Made by a program: the position numbers and the translations under genes
Notes under the pieces: model-generated
What the model was told of the DNA's origin: nothing
Seen by the model: only the letters and a program-made list of their open reading frames with translations
Databases searched by the model: none
Part shown: positions 24,732-33,460 of the stretch, one piece after another
How positions within the stretch are numbered: position 1 is the first letter of the stretch
Layout: each line of letters starts with the position of its first letter
Source of the DNA: Limivivens sp934393555
GTDB taxonomy: Bacteria; Bacillota; Clostridia; Lachnospirales; Lachnospiraceae
NCBI GenBank assembly: GCA_934393555.1
Contig: CAKRQP010000003.1
Coordinates: 1-64,000 of the forward strand
Length of the DNA: 64,000 nt
Reading direction: 5' to 3'

Positions 24732-26716
24732 GAGAACTGGTCGGGCTGCTGAGAGAAGCTTCAAAAGCTTATTATCAGGAAGACCGGGAGATAATGAGCA
24801 ATTTTGAATATGACAGACTGTATGATGAACTGGATACACTGGAAAAGGAAACCGGTATTGTGCTTTCCGGAAGTCCTACCCAGACCGTTGGCTATGAATC
24901 GCAGGACGAGCTTCCAAAAGAACGTCATGAAAAACCGATGCTTTCTCTTGATAAAACAAAAGATGTGGAAGTGCTGAAGGATTTTGTCGGAGAACAGAAA
25001 GCACTGATGTCCTGGAAGCTGGATGGCCTTACGATAGTTCTTACCTATCAGAACGGAGAACTCAGCAAGGCGGTCACCAGAGGAAACGGTGAGGTAGGAG
25101 AGGTCATCACACCCAATGCACGGGTTTTTTCCAATCTTCCGCTGAAGATCGCTTATCAGGGAGAGCTTATCCTTCGTGGAGAAGCGGTGATCTCTTACAG
25201 TGATTTTGAAAAGATCAACGAAGAGATCGAGGATGTAGATGCGAAATATAAGAATCCCAGAAATCTCTGCAGCGGTTCGGTGAGGCAATTGAACAGTGCG
25301 GTCACGGCAGGAAGACATGTTCAGTTTTTTGCGTTTTCCCTGGTGAAAGCAGACGGGGTGGACTTTAAAAATTCTCATGCCTGTGAGTTTGAATGGCTGC
25401 AAGAGCAGGGCTTTCAGGTGGTGGAACATAAGGAGGTCACAGGAGAGACCGTAGAAGAAACCGTTCGGCTTTTTGCGGAGAAGATCCAGCATTTTGATAT
25501 TCCGTCGGATGGTCTGGTAGTTCTCTATGATGATATCGCTTATGGAAGATCACTTGGAACGACGGCAAAATTCCCGAGAGATTCTTTTGCTTTTAAATGG
25601 GAGGATGAGATCCGGGAAACCCGTCTTCTGGAAATAGAATGGAGTCCGTCCCGTACAGGACTGATCAACCCTGTGGCGATTTTTGAGCCGGTGGAGCTGG
25701 AGGGGACTACCGTAAGCAGGGCGAGCGTCCATAATCTGAGTATTTTAAAAGGCCTGCAGCTGGGCATTGGTGATGTGATCCGGGTGTACAAGGCGAACAT
25801 GATCATTCCTCAGATAGAAGAAAACCTGACGAGGAGTGGAAATCTGGAAATTCCGTCTGTCTGCCCGGTCTGCGGTGGTGCGACGGAAGTCCGTTCTGCC
25901 AATGGCATTGAAACGTTAAACTGCACCAATCCGGAATGTCAGGCGAAAAAGATCAAATCATTTACCCTGTTTGTAAGCAGGGATGCCATGAACATCGAGG
26001 GACTCTCAGAGGCAACTCTGGAAAAATTCATCGGCATGGGCTTTATCCATGAGTTTGCGGATATTTTTAAACTAAAGGAACACAGGGAGAGCATCCGGGA
26101 ACTGGAAGGATTTGGCGAGAAGTCCTGCGAAAAGCTGCTGAAAAGCATTGAAACGGCCAGAAATACAACACTGGTCCGGCTGATCTACAGCCTTGGGATC
26201 CCGGGAATCGGCCTTGCCAATGCCAAAATGCTCTGCCGTGCGTTTTCCTGGAGCTGGGAAAAGCTGAAAGACAGTACGGTAGAGGAGCTGACGGGAGTTG
26301 ATGGTATCGGTGAGGTCCTGGCCGGGGGCATCGTGGCTTATTTCCATGATGAAAAGAAGCTGGAAGCATTTGCACATCTGCTCCTGGAGGTACATCTGGA
26401 AGAGGCAGAAGTGCAGAATACCGAACAGGTACTGGCAGGAAAAACCTTTGTTATCACCGGCAGCGTGGAGCATTTTGCCAATCGGAATGAGATGAAAGCC
26501 TATATCGAGGAACGGGGCGGAAAAGTGACCGGCTCTGTGACCTCGAAAACGGATTATCTGATCAACAACGATTCCGCTTCCGCGTCTTCAAAAAATAAAA
26601 AAGCAAAGGAACTGGGGATCCCCATTCTTACAGAAGAAGATTTTCTGAAGCTTGCAGGTAACGGGGAGGTAGCAAACGAAAGGGATAAAAACGATGGAGA
26701 AATGGAAGAAAAATGA
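24707..26716 (+). CDS. ligA: NAD-dependent DNA ligase
   Basis: The 669-residue protein is full length. Order: Ia and adenylation domain with the AMP-lysine in SWKLDGL (Lys104), OB fold, four zinc-binding cysteines (CPVCGGATE ... CTNPECQAKK), helix-hairpin-helix repeats (LEGFGEKSCEKLLKSI, VDGIGEVLAGGIV), and a C-terminal BRCT domain (LAGKTFVITGSV). It seals nicks in replication and repair using NAD. It overlaps rluF upstream and cls downstream by about 25 nt each, so the three form a compact operon. Confidence 0.96.
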   Translation: MEEKRQRMRELVGLLREASKAYYQEDREIMSNFEYDRLYDELDTLEKETGIVLSGSPTQTVGYESQDELPKERHEKPMLSLDKTKDVEVLKDFVGEQKALMSWKLDGLTIVLTYQNGELSKAVTRGNGEVGEVITPNARVFSNLPLKIAYQGELILRGEAVISYSDFEKINEEIEDVDAKYKNPRNLCSGSVRQLNSAVTAGRHVQFFAFSLVKADGVDFKNSHACEFEWLQEQGFQVVEHKEVTGETVEETVRLFAEKIQHFDIPSDGLVVLYDDIAYGRSLGTTAKFPRDSFAFKWEDEIRETRLLEIEWSPSRTGLINPVAIFEPVELEGTTVSRASVHNLSILKGLQLGIGDVIRVYKANMIIPQIEENLTRSGNLEIPSVCPVCGGATEVRSANGIETLNCTNPECQAKKIKSFTLFVSRDAMNIEGLSEATLEKFIGMGFIHEFADIFKLKEHRESIRELEGFGEKSCEKLLKSIETARNTTLVRLIYSLGIPGIGLANAKMLCRAFSWSWEKLKDSTVEELTGVDGIGEVLAGGIVAYFHDEKKLEAFAHLLLEVHLEEAEVQNTEQVLAGKTFVITGSVEHFANRNEMKAYIEERGGKVTGSVTSKTDYLINNDSASASSKNKKAKELGIPILTEEDFLKLAGNGEVANERDKNDGEMEEK

Positions 26717-28307
26717 GCTGGTCAGAAAGATAGAAAGCAGCCAGACCGTCCAGAAAGGTAAAAAGGGAATTTCTTCGGTGGTTTTCGGAAGAACCTTTAT
26801 GGTATTTTTATCTCTGTTTCTGCAGCTGATCTTTATGATCTGGGGATATTACTGGCTGGCATCCAAATGGTATTTTGTCAATGGATTTGTGACAGTGCTT
26901 GGTGTGCTGGAAGTGGTCTATGTGGCGAATGAACGGAGCAATCCGGCTTTTAAGCTGGCCTGGACGATCGTGATCCTGGCGTTGCCGATCTTTGGAAGCC
27001 TTTTGTATCTCTTTGTAGAAACGCAGCCGGCTACGAAATGGATCAACGAGCGTCTGCAGAGCATGCACGCTTACAGTAAAAAATACTGGAAACAGGACAA
27101 AGAGGTTCTGGAAGAGCTGGAAAAGACGAATGATCAGGTGGCGCATCTGAGCCGTTATGTGAATCATTATGGAGGTTTTTCTGTGTACAAGAATACTTCC
27201 GCCAGATATTTTCCCTCCGGAGAGGACAAATTTAAAGAACTGCTCATCCAGCTGAAAAAAGCAAAGAAATTTATCTTTATGGAATATTTCATTGTGGCGG
27301 AAGGCTATATGTGGGAGAGTGTTCTTGAGATCCTGAAGGAGAAAGTCAAAGAAGGAGTGGAGGTCCGTTTCCTTTATGACGGCATGTGCTGTCTGTCTCT
27401 GCTGCCTTATCATTATCCGCAGGAGCTGGAAAGCTATGGTATCCAGTGCCATATGTTTGCTCCCATTGTACCGGCTCTTTCTACCCGGCAGAATAACCGG
27501 GACCACCGAAAGATCGTGGTCATTGATGGAAGGGTGGCCTTCACCGGAGGTGTCAATCTGGCAGATGAATACATCAACCAGAAGGAGCGGTTTGGACACT
27601 GGAAGGATACGGCCATTATGATCGAAGGTGAGGCGGTCCGCAGCTTTACCATCATGTTTCTGGAAATGTGGAGCGTGGATAAAAACCTGAAAAACACACC
27701 CATGGAGCTTTTTGAAAAATATCTGGATATCATACCGGATAAAGAAAGTGAACCGGGAGACGGTTTTGTCATGCCTTACGGGGACAGTCCTCTGGATAAT
27801 GAAACAGTGGGAGAACAGGTGTACATGGATATTCTTTATACAGCCAGGGATTATGTACATATCATGACTCCTTACCTGATCCTCAGTAATGAGATGATCA
27901 CAGCTCTTACCTATGCGGCAAAGAGAGGTGTGGATGTAAAGATCATCATGCCGCACATTCCGGATAAATGGTATGCCTTTGTTCTGGCAAAGACGTATTA
28001 CAATGAGCTTCTGGATGCCGGTGTGAAGATTTATGAATATACGCCGGGCTTTGTCCATGCCAAGGTTTTCACTTCGGATGATGAGAAAGCGGTGGTAGGT
28101 ACCATCAATCTGGATTACCGCAGCCTGTATCTCCATTTTGAATGTGCGGTCTATCTTTATCAGAATGAGGAGATTCCCCGCGTGGAAGCCGATTTCCAGG
28201 AAACGCTTGCCAAATGCCAGGAAGTGCTTCCATCGGATTACAGGCGTCAGAAGCTCTTTGACCGGATGGCAGGAAGAGTCTTACGGATCCTGGCACCACT
28301 GATGTGA
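26694..28307 (+). CDS. cls: Cardiolipin synthase (phospholipase D superfamily)
   Basis: The 537-residue protein has two N-terminal transmembrane helices (about 32-85) and then two PLD catalytic repeats. The HKD motifs are HRKIVVIDGRVAFTGG and HAKVFTSDDEKAVVGTIN. It condenses two phosphatidylglycerols to cardiolipin at the membrane. The gene starts inside the end of ligA. No terminator is obvious after it; a purine-rich spacer with an 11-nt tandem repeat leads to metA. Confidence 0.93.
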   Translation: MEKWKKNELVRKIESSQTVQKGKKGISSVVFGRTFMVFLSLFLQLIFMIWGYYWLASKWYFVNGFVTVLGVLEVVYVANERSNPAFKLAWTIVILALPIFGSLLYLFVETQPATKWINERLQSMHAYSKKYWKQDKEVLEELEKTNDQVAHLSRYVNHYGGFSVYKNTSARYFPSGEDKFKELLIQLKKAKKFIFMEYFIVAEGYMWESVLEILKEKVKEGVEVRFLYDGMCCLSLLPYHYPQELESYGIQCHMFAPIVPALSTRQNNRDHRKIVVIDGRVAFTGGVNLADEYINQKERFGHWKDTAIMIEGEAVRSFTIMFLEMWSVDKNLKNTPMELFEKYLDIIPDKESEPGDGFVMPYGDSPLDNETVGEQVYMDILYTARDYVHIMTPYLILSNEMITALTYAAKRGVDVKIIMPHIPDKWYAFVLAKTYYNELLDAGVKIYEYTPGFVHAKVFTSDDEKAVVGTINLDYRSLYLHFECAVYLYQNEEIPRVEADFQETLAKCQEVLPSDYRRQKLFDRMAGRVLRILAPLM

Positions 28308-28400
28308 TCTTATGGCTTCTTCTGTGTGGGGAAGTGGACAACAGAAAGAAAATGAACAGAATAGACAGAAAATAAGCAGAAAATAAGCAGGTGAAAAAAT

Positions 28401-29336
28401 ATGCCGATTAAAACACAAAGTGATCTGCCCGCAAAAGAGATCCTGGAGCGGGAAAATATATTCGTTATGGAGGAAGGCAGGGCCATTCATCAGGACATTC
28501 GTCCGATTCAGATTGCGATCCTGAACCTTATGCCGTTAAAAGAGGATACAGAACTCCAGCTTCTCCGTTCTCTGTCCAATACGCCGCTGCAGGTGGATGT
28601 GACATTTGTACGTGTCAGCAGTCATGAAGCGAAGAATACGTCGACCAGCCATCTGAACAAATTTTATGTCACGCTTGACGACATCAAAAAGCATTATTAT
28701 GACGGTCTGATCATCACCGGAGCTCCGGTGGAACAGATGGAATTTGAAGAGGTCGATTACTGGGATGAACTGGTGAAGATCATGGACTGGAGCAGGACGC
28801 ATGTGACGTCCACGCTGCATCTGTGCTGGGGAGCCCAGGCGGGACTTTACCATCATTTCGGATTGAAAAAACGGATGTTGAAGGAAAAAATGTTCGGACT
28901 TTTCTGGCACCGGGTATCCAATCGGAAGATCCCTCTGGTCAGAGGGTTTGATGATCTTTTTCTCGCACCGCATTCCCGCCATACAGAGGTGTCCGCTGAG
29001 GATATCCATAATTGCGAAAAACTGATGGTGCTGGCGGAATCGGATGAGGCCGGTGTCTTTCTCTGCATGACGCTGGATGGCCGCCAGATCTTTGTTATGG
29101 GGCATCCGGAATATGACAGAGTGACGCTGGATACGGAGTACTGGAGAGACAGGAACAAAGGGCTTCCTATCGAGATTCCGAAAAATTATTATGAGAATGA
29201 TGACCCGAATAACCGGCCGGCACTTATGTGGCGTTCCCATGCCAATAATCTTTACACCAACTGGCTGAACTATTATGTATATCAGGTGACTCCCTATGAT
29301 CTGGACGGGACTCCTGATTTTCAGGGAAAACAGTAA
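28401..29336 (+). CDS. metA: Homoserine O-acetyltransferase, MetA family
   Basis: The 311-residue protein has the catalytic cysteine Cys142 in HLCWGAQAGLYHHFG, and MGHPEYDRVTLDTEYWRD holds the conserved His/Glu. Residue 111 (GAPVEQ) is glutamate; in this family Glu111 favours acetyl-CoA and Gly111 succinyl-CoA, so O-acetylhomoserine is the predicted product despite the 'succinyltransferase' family name. It is the first step of methionine synthesis and fits with hom at the right end of the window. AGGTG precedes the ATG. Confidence 0.93.
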   Translation: MPIKTQSDLPAKEILERENIFVMEEGRAIHQDIRPIQIAILNLMPLKEDTELQLLRSLSNTPLQVDVTFVRVSSHEAKNTSTSHLNKFYVTLDDIKKHYYDGLIITGAPVEQMEFEEVDYWDELVKIMDWSRTHVTSTLHLCWGAQAGLYHHFGLKKRMLKEKMFGLFWHRVSNRKIPLVRGFDDLFLAPHSRHTEVSAEDIHNCEKLMVLAESDEAGVFLCMTLDGRQIFVMGHPEYDRVTLDTEYWRDRNKGLPIEIPKNYYENDDPNNRPALMWRSHANNLYTNWLNYYVYQVTPYDLDGTPDFQGKQ

Positions 29337-29384
29337 ATTTTGCAGTGTTCTGGAGATGACTCCGGACAATTACGAAAATTTCGC

Positions 29385-29413
29385 TTGCAGGTGTCTGTGA
29401 CATCTAGTATACT
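29385..29413 (+). promoter_or_regulatory. Promoter of arcC
   Basis: TTGCAG (29385-29390), a 17-nt spacer and TATACT (29408-29413); a leader of about 95 nt. Confidence 0.65.
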
Positions 29414-29513
29414 TAAAAGAAAGTTTTATTTCCGCTATCATTCAGCCATTTCCGTGCAGAGGAGGACTGAATGGATCAGGATAAAGAATACGACAGATTG
29501 TGAGGGATCTTGT

Positions 29514-30452
29514 ATGAAGAAAAGAATCGTGGTGGCGTTAGGCCACAAAGCACTGGGTACAACATTGCCGGAGCAGAAGAAGGCAGTAAAGCGTTCTGCG
29601 GAAGTTCTGGCAGATATCGTGGAAGAGGGCTATCAGCTGGCAGTTTGCCACAGCAATGCGCCGCAGGTGGGCATGATCCATACAGCCATGAATGAGTTTG
29701 GAAAAAAACATCCGAATTATACAGAAGCACCGATGTCTGTCTGCTCAGCCATGAGCCAGGGCTATATCGGATATGACCTCCAGAATGCTGTTCAGACAGC
29801 TCTTCTGAAAAAAGGCATTTATAAAGGCGCCTGCACCGTTCTTACACAGGTGACCGTAGATCCGTATGATGAGGCTTTCTATCATCCCATCAAAGTTATT
29901 GGTCGTTATATGACTGCTGAGGAAGCGGATGCAGAAGAGAAGAAAGGAAATTACTGTATTGAGGAAGCTGGGAAAGGTTTTCGCCGTATCGTAGCTGCTC
30001 CGAAACCCAAGGATATTGTTGAGATCCAGGCGATCCGGGCTCTTCTGGATGCAGATCAGGTAGTCATCGCAGCAGGCGGTGGCGGAATCCCCGTTCTGAA
30101 GCAGGGCATGGAGTTGAAAGGTGCCAGTGCTATCATCGAGAAAGATTACGCCAGCGGTCGTCTTGCAGAGATGGTAGATGCAGATATTCTTCTGATCCTC
30201 ACCAAAGACGAGAATCTGTGGCTGAACTATGAAACGGAAAAAGCAAGAGCCCTTCACGAAGTCACGGTAGAGGAAGTGAAAAAACTGATCGCCGACAATG
30301 AATTCCCGAAAGCATCCAAACTGCCGAAGGTACAGGCAGCTGTAGACTTCATCGAAGAGAAAAAAGGCAGCGGACGCAAAGCAATCATCACCGATCTTGC
30401 TCATGCCCTGGACGCACTGGCAGGAAAAACAGGAACGATCATTACAGAGTGA
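29514..30452 (+). CDS. arcC: Carbamate kinase
   Basis: The 312-residue amino-acid-kinase-fold enzyme transfers phosphate between carbamoyl phosphate and ADP. Visible are RIVVALGHKALG at the N-terminus (family form usually GGNAL), SNAPQVG, VDPYDEAF, VVIAAGGGGIPV and the C-terminal ATP-binding region. The ATG at 29514 with GAGGG is chosen; the frame stays open upstream through the promoter. It is not in an arginine deiminase operon here, so it may serve other carbamoyl-phosphate-producing routes. A long-loop terminator follows. Confidence 0.9.
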   Translation: MKKRIVVALGHKALGTTLPEQKKAVKRSAEVLADIVEEGYQLAVCHSNAPQVGMIHTAMNEFGKKHPNYTEAPMSVCSAMSQGYIGYDLQNAVQTALLKKGIYKGACTVLTQVTVDPYDEAFYHPIKVIGRYMTAEEADAEEKKGNYCIEEAGKGFRRIVAAPKPKDIVEIQAIRALLDADQVVIAAGGGGIPVLKQGMELKGASAIIEKDYASGRLAEMVDADILLILTKDENLWLNYETEKARALHEVTVEEVKKLIADNEFPKASKLPKVQAAVDFIEEKKGSGRKAIITDLAHALDALAGKTGTIITE

Positions 30453-30497
30453 AAACACTGAAGACATACATCAGATTATGATATAAGACCAAATCAG

Positions 30498-30566
30498 GCA
30501 GCTGTACTGTATACAGAATGACAAACCACACGGTAAGAAATTCTGGATGCAATACAGCTGCTTTTT
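30498..30566 (+). terminator. Terminator of arcC with a long two-part stem
   Basis: GCAGCTGTA (30498-30506) pairs with TACAGCTGC (30553-30561), enclosing CAGAAT/ATTCTG, then CTTTTT. Confidence 0.7.
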
Positions 30567-30882
30567 ATATAGCGGCAAACATTTGTTCTCATGCAAGCAA
30601 GACTCACATTCGAACAGAAAATCTCTTTGATTCCGACTAGTTACATTTTATGAAACCATCTACCAGTCAGACGTACGCCCCCCTATATTTAAAAGCGGGC
30701 CCAGAAGGGGGAGCGCGAGGGGGACGGCGGGCTCGCTGACTCGGAGCTGTCCCCCTCGTATCCTCAAAAGAGTTTCCCACCGCTTTCTCCAAAAGCGAAC
30801 AATCAAAATTTTTAAAATATTCACACAATTTAGCGAGAAAAAAAGTGAGTTCCAAAAACTCAATTTTATTTCAAAAAACCAC
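30567..30882. other. Gene-free stretch with a GC-rich hairpin island
   Basis: No credible gene. A GC-rich block (about 30668-30775) inside AT-rich sequence holds a perfect 10-bp hairpin stem, 30716-30725 / 30749-30758, with an inner GCTC/GAGC pair. Short frames across it have no ribosome site and look random. The AT-rich sequence after 30780 leads to the promoter at 30883. Confidence 0.6.
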
Positions 30883-30911
30883 TTGACAAATTCAAAAACA
30901 TAAACTATAAT
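30883..30911 (+). promoter_or_regulatory. Perfect-consensus promoter of the long ncRNA
   Basis: TTGACA (30883-30888), a 17-nt spacer and TATAAT (30906-30911): the only promoter noted here with both boxes perfect at 17-nt spacing. Confidence 0.85.
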
Positions 30912-30917
30912 GATGTC

Positions 30918-31245
30918 AACAACAAAAAAAGAGAAAAGAAAACAAAAAACTCACAACCTCAAAAGAGGAGGCGATTCCAGTGGGAAGCAAAGGAATCACA
31001 TCATTCAGAACCTAATCCACTATTCAATCTCTAGTGAATGGGAAGGCGAATAGATCGATACAGGAATACGAAAGAAAGGGAGGTACGGACCACCGAAGGA
31101 TTAATTTTTCATCCCTGAATCAAATAAATCATTCAGATGGATGACAGGACAAAAGTCAGATTAGAAAAAGAGGTATAGTCCAATGGAAACGTTTCATTAG
31201 AAGGGGATATGATCAGAATCAGTTATCATATCCCCTTTCTTTTTG
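30918..31245 (+). ncRNA. Probable structured non-coding RNA of about 330 nt
   Basis: Between a perfect promoter and a 13-bp terminator there is no gene-length frame. Helices visible: CCTC/GAGG (30957-30960/30965-30968), GATTCC/GGAATC (30973-30978/30992-30997), ATTCA/TGAAT (31022-31026/31035-31039), and a 12-bp arm 31109-31120 / 31131-31144 with a 2-nt bulge. Unpaired purine-rich joints lie between them. A GTG frame of 11 codons (30980-31015) lies 8 nt after GAGGAGG but inside helices. The class is unknown to me; the raiA-motif RNA of Firmicutes is one known class to test. spoIIIAA begins 149 nt after the terminator. Confidence 0.7.
31201..31245 (+). terminator. Terminator of the long ncRNA
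   Basis: Stem AAGGGGATATGAT/ATCATATCCCCTT (31201-31213 / 31225-31237), 11-nt loop, then TTTCTTTTT. Confidence 0.93.
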
Positions 31246-31393
31246 TGCTTTTTCTCTTTCGGAAATACTCCCGGCATTGGAAAACGGCAGATAATTTTTC
31301 TGTTTTTCGATAGAGGGAGTTTTATTTTTGAAAAAATCCGGAATGAAAAAGCGGACAGCTTCATATATACCTATAAGAGTGTGGAGGTAGGAT

Positions 31394-32335
31394 ATGAACA
31401 GAGAAGAACTGATGGATCTGTTCTCTGAAAGAATCAGGGAACTTCTGGTACGTTTGCCGGTGGATTATGAAGAAGTGCAGGAGATCCGGCTGCGGGCGGA
31501 AAAACCGCTTCTGATCCGGTATGGGACCGGAGAATACTTTGTGACAGAGGAAGGAACGCTTTCCAAAGAAGAATCGAAAGGCTTTCTGGTAGACAAAAAA
31601 GAACTGATGGAGACGATGGAATACATTGCCAATTATTCCCTGTATGCCTATGAGGAAGAGTTGAAACAGGGGTATCTCACAGTCAGGGGCGGTCATCGGA
31701 TCGGTGTGGCGGGAAAGATCATCATGGATGGAAACCGGATATCCAGCGTCCGCTATATCTCGTTTCTGAATGTCCGGCTTTCTCATGAAAGAAAAGGCTG
31801 CGCAGATCCGATCATGCCTTATATTTTTGAAAACGGGGAACTTTGTCACTGCATGATCATTTCTCCGCCAGGCTGCGGGAAGACCACTCTTTTAAGGGAT
31901 CTCGTCCGCCAGGTGTCCAATGGCAGTACCTGGTGTGAAGGACAGACCGTAGGGGTCGTGGATGAACGTTCTGAGATCGGAGGTTCTTACCTTGGGGTTC
32001 CGCAGAATGATCTGGGGATCCGTACCGATGTATTGGACTGCTGCCCCAAAGCAGCAGGAATGATGATGCTGATCCGTTCCATGTCGCCAAGAGTCATTGC
32101 CGTGGATGAGATTGGTGATTATGAAGATATCCGTGCCATTGAAGCAGTTTTGAACTGCGGCTGCCGGATCCTGGCCACTGTTCATGGGAATTCCATTGAA
32201 GATATCGAAAAAAAGCCGCTTCTGAAACGGTTTCTCACAGAAAAAATCTTTCAGCGTTATGTGATTCTGGGGAGCCGGGAGGCTGTCGGGAGTCTGAAAG
32301 GTATTTTTGATGAACGGGGGACTCGCCTATGCTGA
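31394..32335 (+). CDS. spoIIIAA: Stage III sporulation protein AA (ATPase)
   Basis: The 313-residue secretion-ATPase-like protein has Walker A SPPGCGKTTLLRD and Walker B VIAVDEIGDYED. It is thought to power the SpoIIIA-SpoIIQ channel linking mother cell and forespore. GGAGG precedes the ATG. A CATATATA at 31362-31369 could be a sigma-E -10 element, as expected for this operon, but I cannot place a -35. First of eight spoIIIA genes; overlaps spoIIIAB by 7 nt. Confidence 0.96.
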   Translation: MNREELMDLFSERIRELLVRLPVDYEEVQEIRLRAEKPLLIRYGTGEYFVTEEGTLSKEESKGFLVDKKELMETMEYIANYSLYAYEEELKQGYLTVRGGHRIGVAGKIIMDGNRISSVRYISFLNVRLSHERKGCADPIMPYIFENGELCHCMIISPPGCGKTTLLRDLVRQVSNGSTWCEGQTVGVVDERSEIGGSYLGVPQNDLGIRTDVLDCCPKAAGMMMLIRSMSPRVIAVDEIGDYEDIRAIEAVLNCGCRILATVHGNSIEDIEKKPLLKRFLTEKIFQRYVILGSREAVGSLKGIFDERGTRLC

Positions 32336-32844
32336 AGGCGGCCGGTCTCTTTCTTTTGTTTTCTGCCTGCCTGTCTTTTGGTTTTGGAAAAAGCCATGCG
32401 TTGAAAAAGAGGCTGGAATTTTTGCGGGAACTCAAAAAAGCGCTGCTCCTGCTTTCGGGAGAGATCCGCTGTGCAAAAACGCCGCTTCCGGATGCGTTCC
32501 GTAAGATCGGCGGAAAGCTGAGAGAACCTCTGCGGGGCTTTTTCCAATCGGTTGCGAAGGAACTGGAAGGGGAAGGAAGAAAACTGCCGGAAATCGTTTT
32601 TCAGAATCAGCTGGGCTGCCTTGGCGAAAGCGCATGGAACCGGGAAGACCGGGCATTTCTTCTGGAACTTGGAAAACAACTGGGATGTCCGGATCTTTCT
32701 GTTCAGCTTCAGACACTGGAGCTTTTTGAAGAAGGTCTGAGGGAACTCATAAAAAAAGCATCGGAGGATTGCCGGGAAAAGGCGAAGATCTATCGATATC
32801 TCGGAGCTCTTTCCGGTCTTTTTCTGGTGGTCCTTCTGTTGTAG
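32329..32844 (+). CDS. spoIIIAB: Stage III sporulation protein AB
   Basis: This 171-residue protein has an N-terminal hydrophobic segment, a helical middle (RLEFLRELKKALLLLSGEIRCAKTPLPDAF, matching the family's conserved opening) and a C-terminal transmembrane helix. It resembles type II secretion F-like proteins and is an essential part of the SpoIIIA complex. It overlaps spoIIIAA. Confidence 0.92.
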   Translation: MLKAAGLFLLFSACLSFGFGKSHALKKRLEFLRELKKALLLLSGEIRCAKTPLPDAFRKIGGKLREPLRGFFQSVAKELEGEGRKLPEIVFQNQLGCLGESAWNREDRAFLLELGKQLGCPDLSVQLQTLELFEEGLRELIKKASEDCREKAKIYRYLGALSGLFLVVLLL

Positions 32845-32858
32845 AGGAGGTGCGGACC

Positions 32859-33053
32859 GTGAGCGTCAACCTGATTTTTAAAATCGCAGCGGTGGGGATC
32901 CTGGTGTCCGTACTCACTCAGGTTCTGAAGCACAGCGGAAGAGAGGAAGAAGCCTTTCTGACGAGTCTTGCCGGACTTTTGCTGGTGCTTTTCTGGGTCA
33001 TTCCCTATATCAATGAACTGTTTGTCAGTGTAAAAGAACTCTTTTCTCTTTAA
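32859..33053 (+). CDS. spoIIIAC: Stage III sporulation protein AC
   Basis: A 64-residue membrane protein with two hydrophobic helices, from GTG 32859 behind GGAGG (reading from further upstream would overlap spoIIIAB out of frame). The composition and size match SpoIIIAC, an integral membrane component of the feeding channel. Confidence 0.9.
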   Translation: MSVNLIFKIAAVGILVSVLTQVLKHSGREEEAFLTSLAGLLLVLFWVIPYINELFVSVKELFSL

Positions 33054-33067
33054 GGAGGCGCGTGAGG

Positions 33068-33460
33068 ATGACAAAGGTGGCGGTTCTTGGCCTGACGGGT
33101 GTATTACTGGGACTTCTGATGAAAGAGGCAAATCCTTCGTTTTCCGTTTTTGTCAGTCTGACGGCCTGTATCCTGATTTTTTTCTGCGCAGTGAACCGGC
33201 TGGGGTTTCTTGCAGACCGGATGCAGGAGATCCGGCAGGCAGTTCCAGTGGATGAAGCCTGTCTGAAAATCCTGATGAAAATGCTTGGTGTTACTTATCT
33301 GGCAGATTTCACGGCAAATCTCTGTCGGGACGCAGGGTATTCTGCCATTGCAGGACAAGTGGAGTTCTTTGGAAAGCTTTCCCTGCTCACGTTAAGCCTG
33401 CCGGTACTTGCGGCGCTGATGGAAACGGTCAGTCAGATGCTTTTACAGGGGGCCTCATGA
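33068..33460 (+). CDS. spoIIIAD: Stage III sporulation protein AD
   Basis: A 130-residue membrane protein with several hydrophobic helices, similar in start to SpoIIIAC (MTKVAVLGLTGVLLGLL). The ATG at 33068 is 9 nt from GGAGG; a GTG at 33062 is only 3 nt away and less likely. The end overlaps spoIIIAE by 4 nt. Confidence 0.9.
   Translation: MTKVAVLGLTGVLLGLLMKEANPSFSVFVSLTACILIFFCAVNRLGFLADRMQEIRQAVPVDEACLKILMKMLGVTYLADFTANLCRDAGYSAIAGQVEFFGKLSLLTLSLPVLAALMETVSQMLLQGAS

Noticed and set aside
28355..28392. Tandem CAGAAAATAAG repeat before metA
   Set aside because: Only two 11-nt units in a purine-rich spacer; likely chance or slippage with no evident role.
30660..30863. 67-codon minus-strand frame over the GC-rich block
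   Set aside because: No ribosome site, atypical composition and overlap with a strong hairpin; treated as non-coding.
31184..31197. Catabolite-repression (cre) site around GGAAACGTTTC
   Set aside because: The palindrome is one base short of the cre spacing and lies near the 3' end of the ncRNA, not at a promoter.
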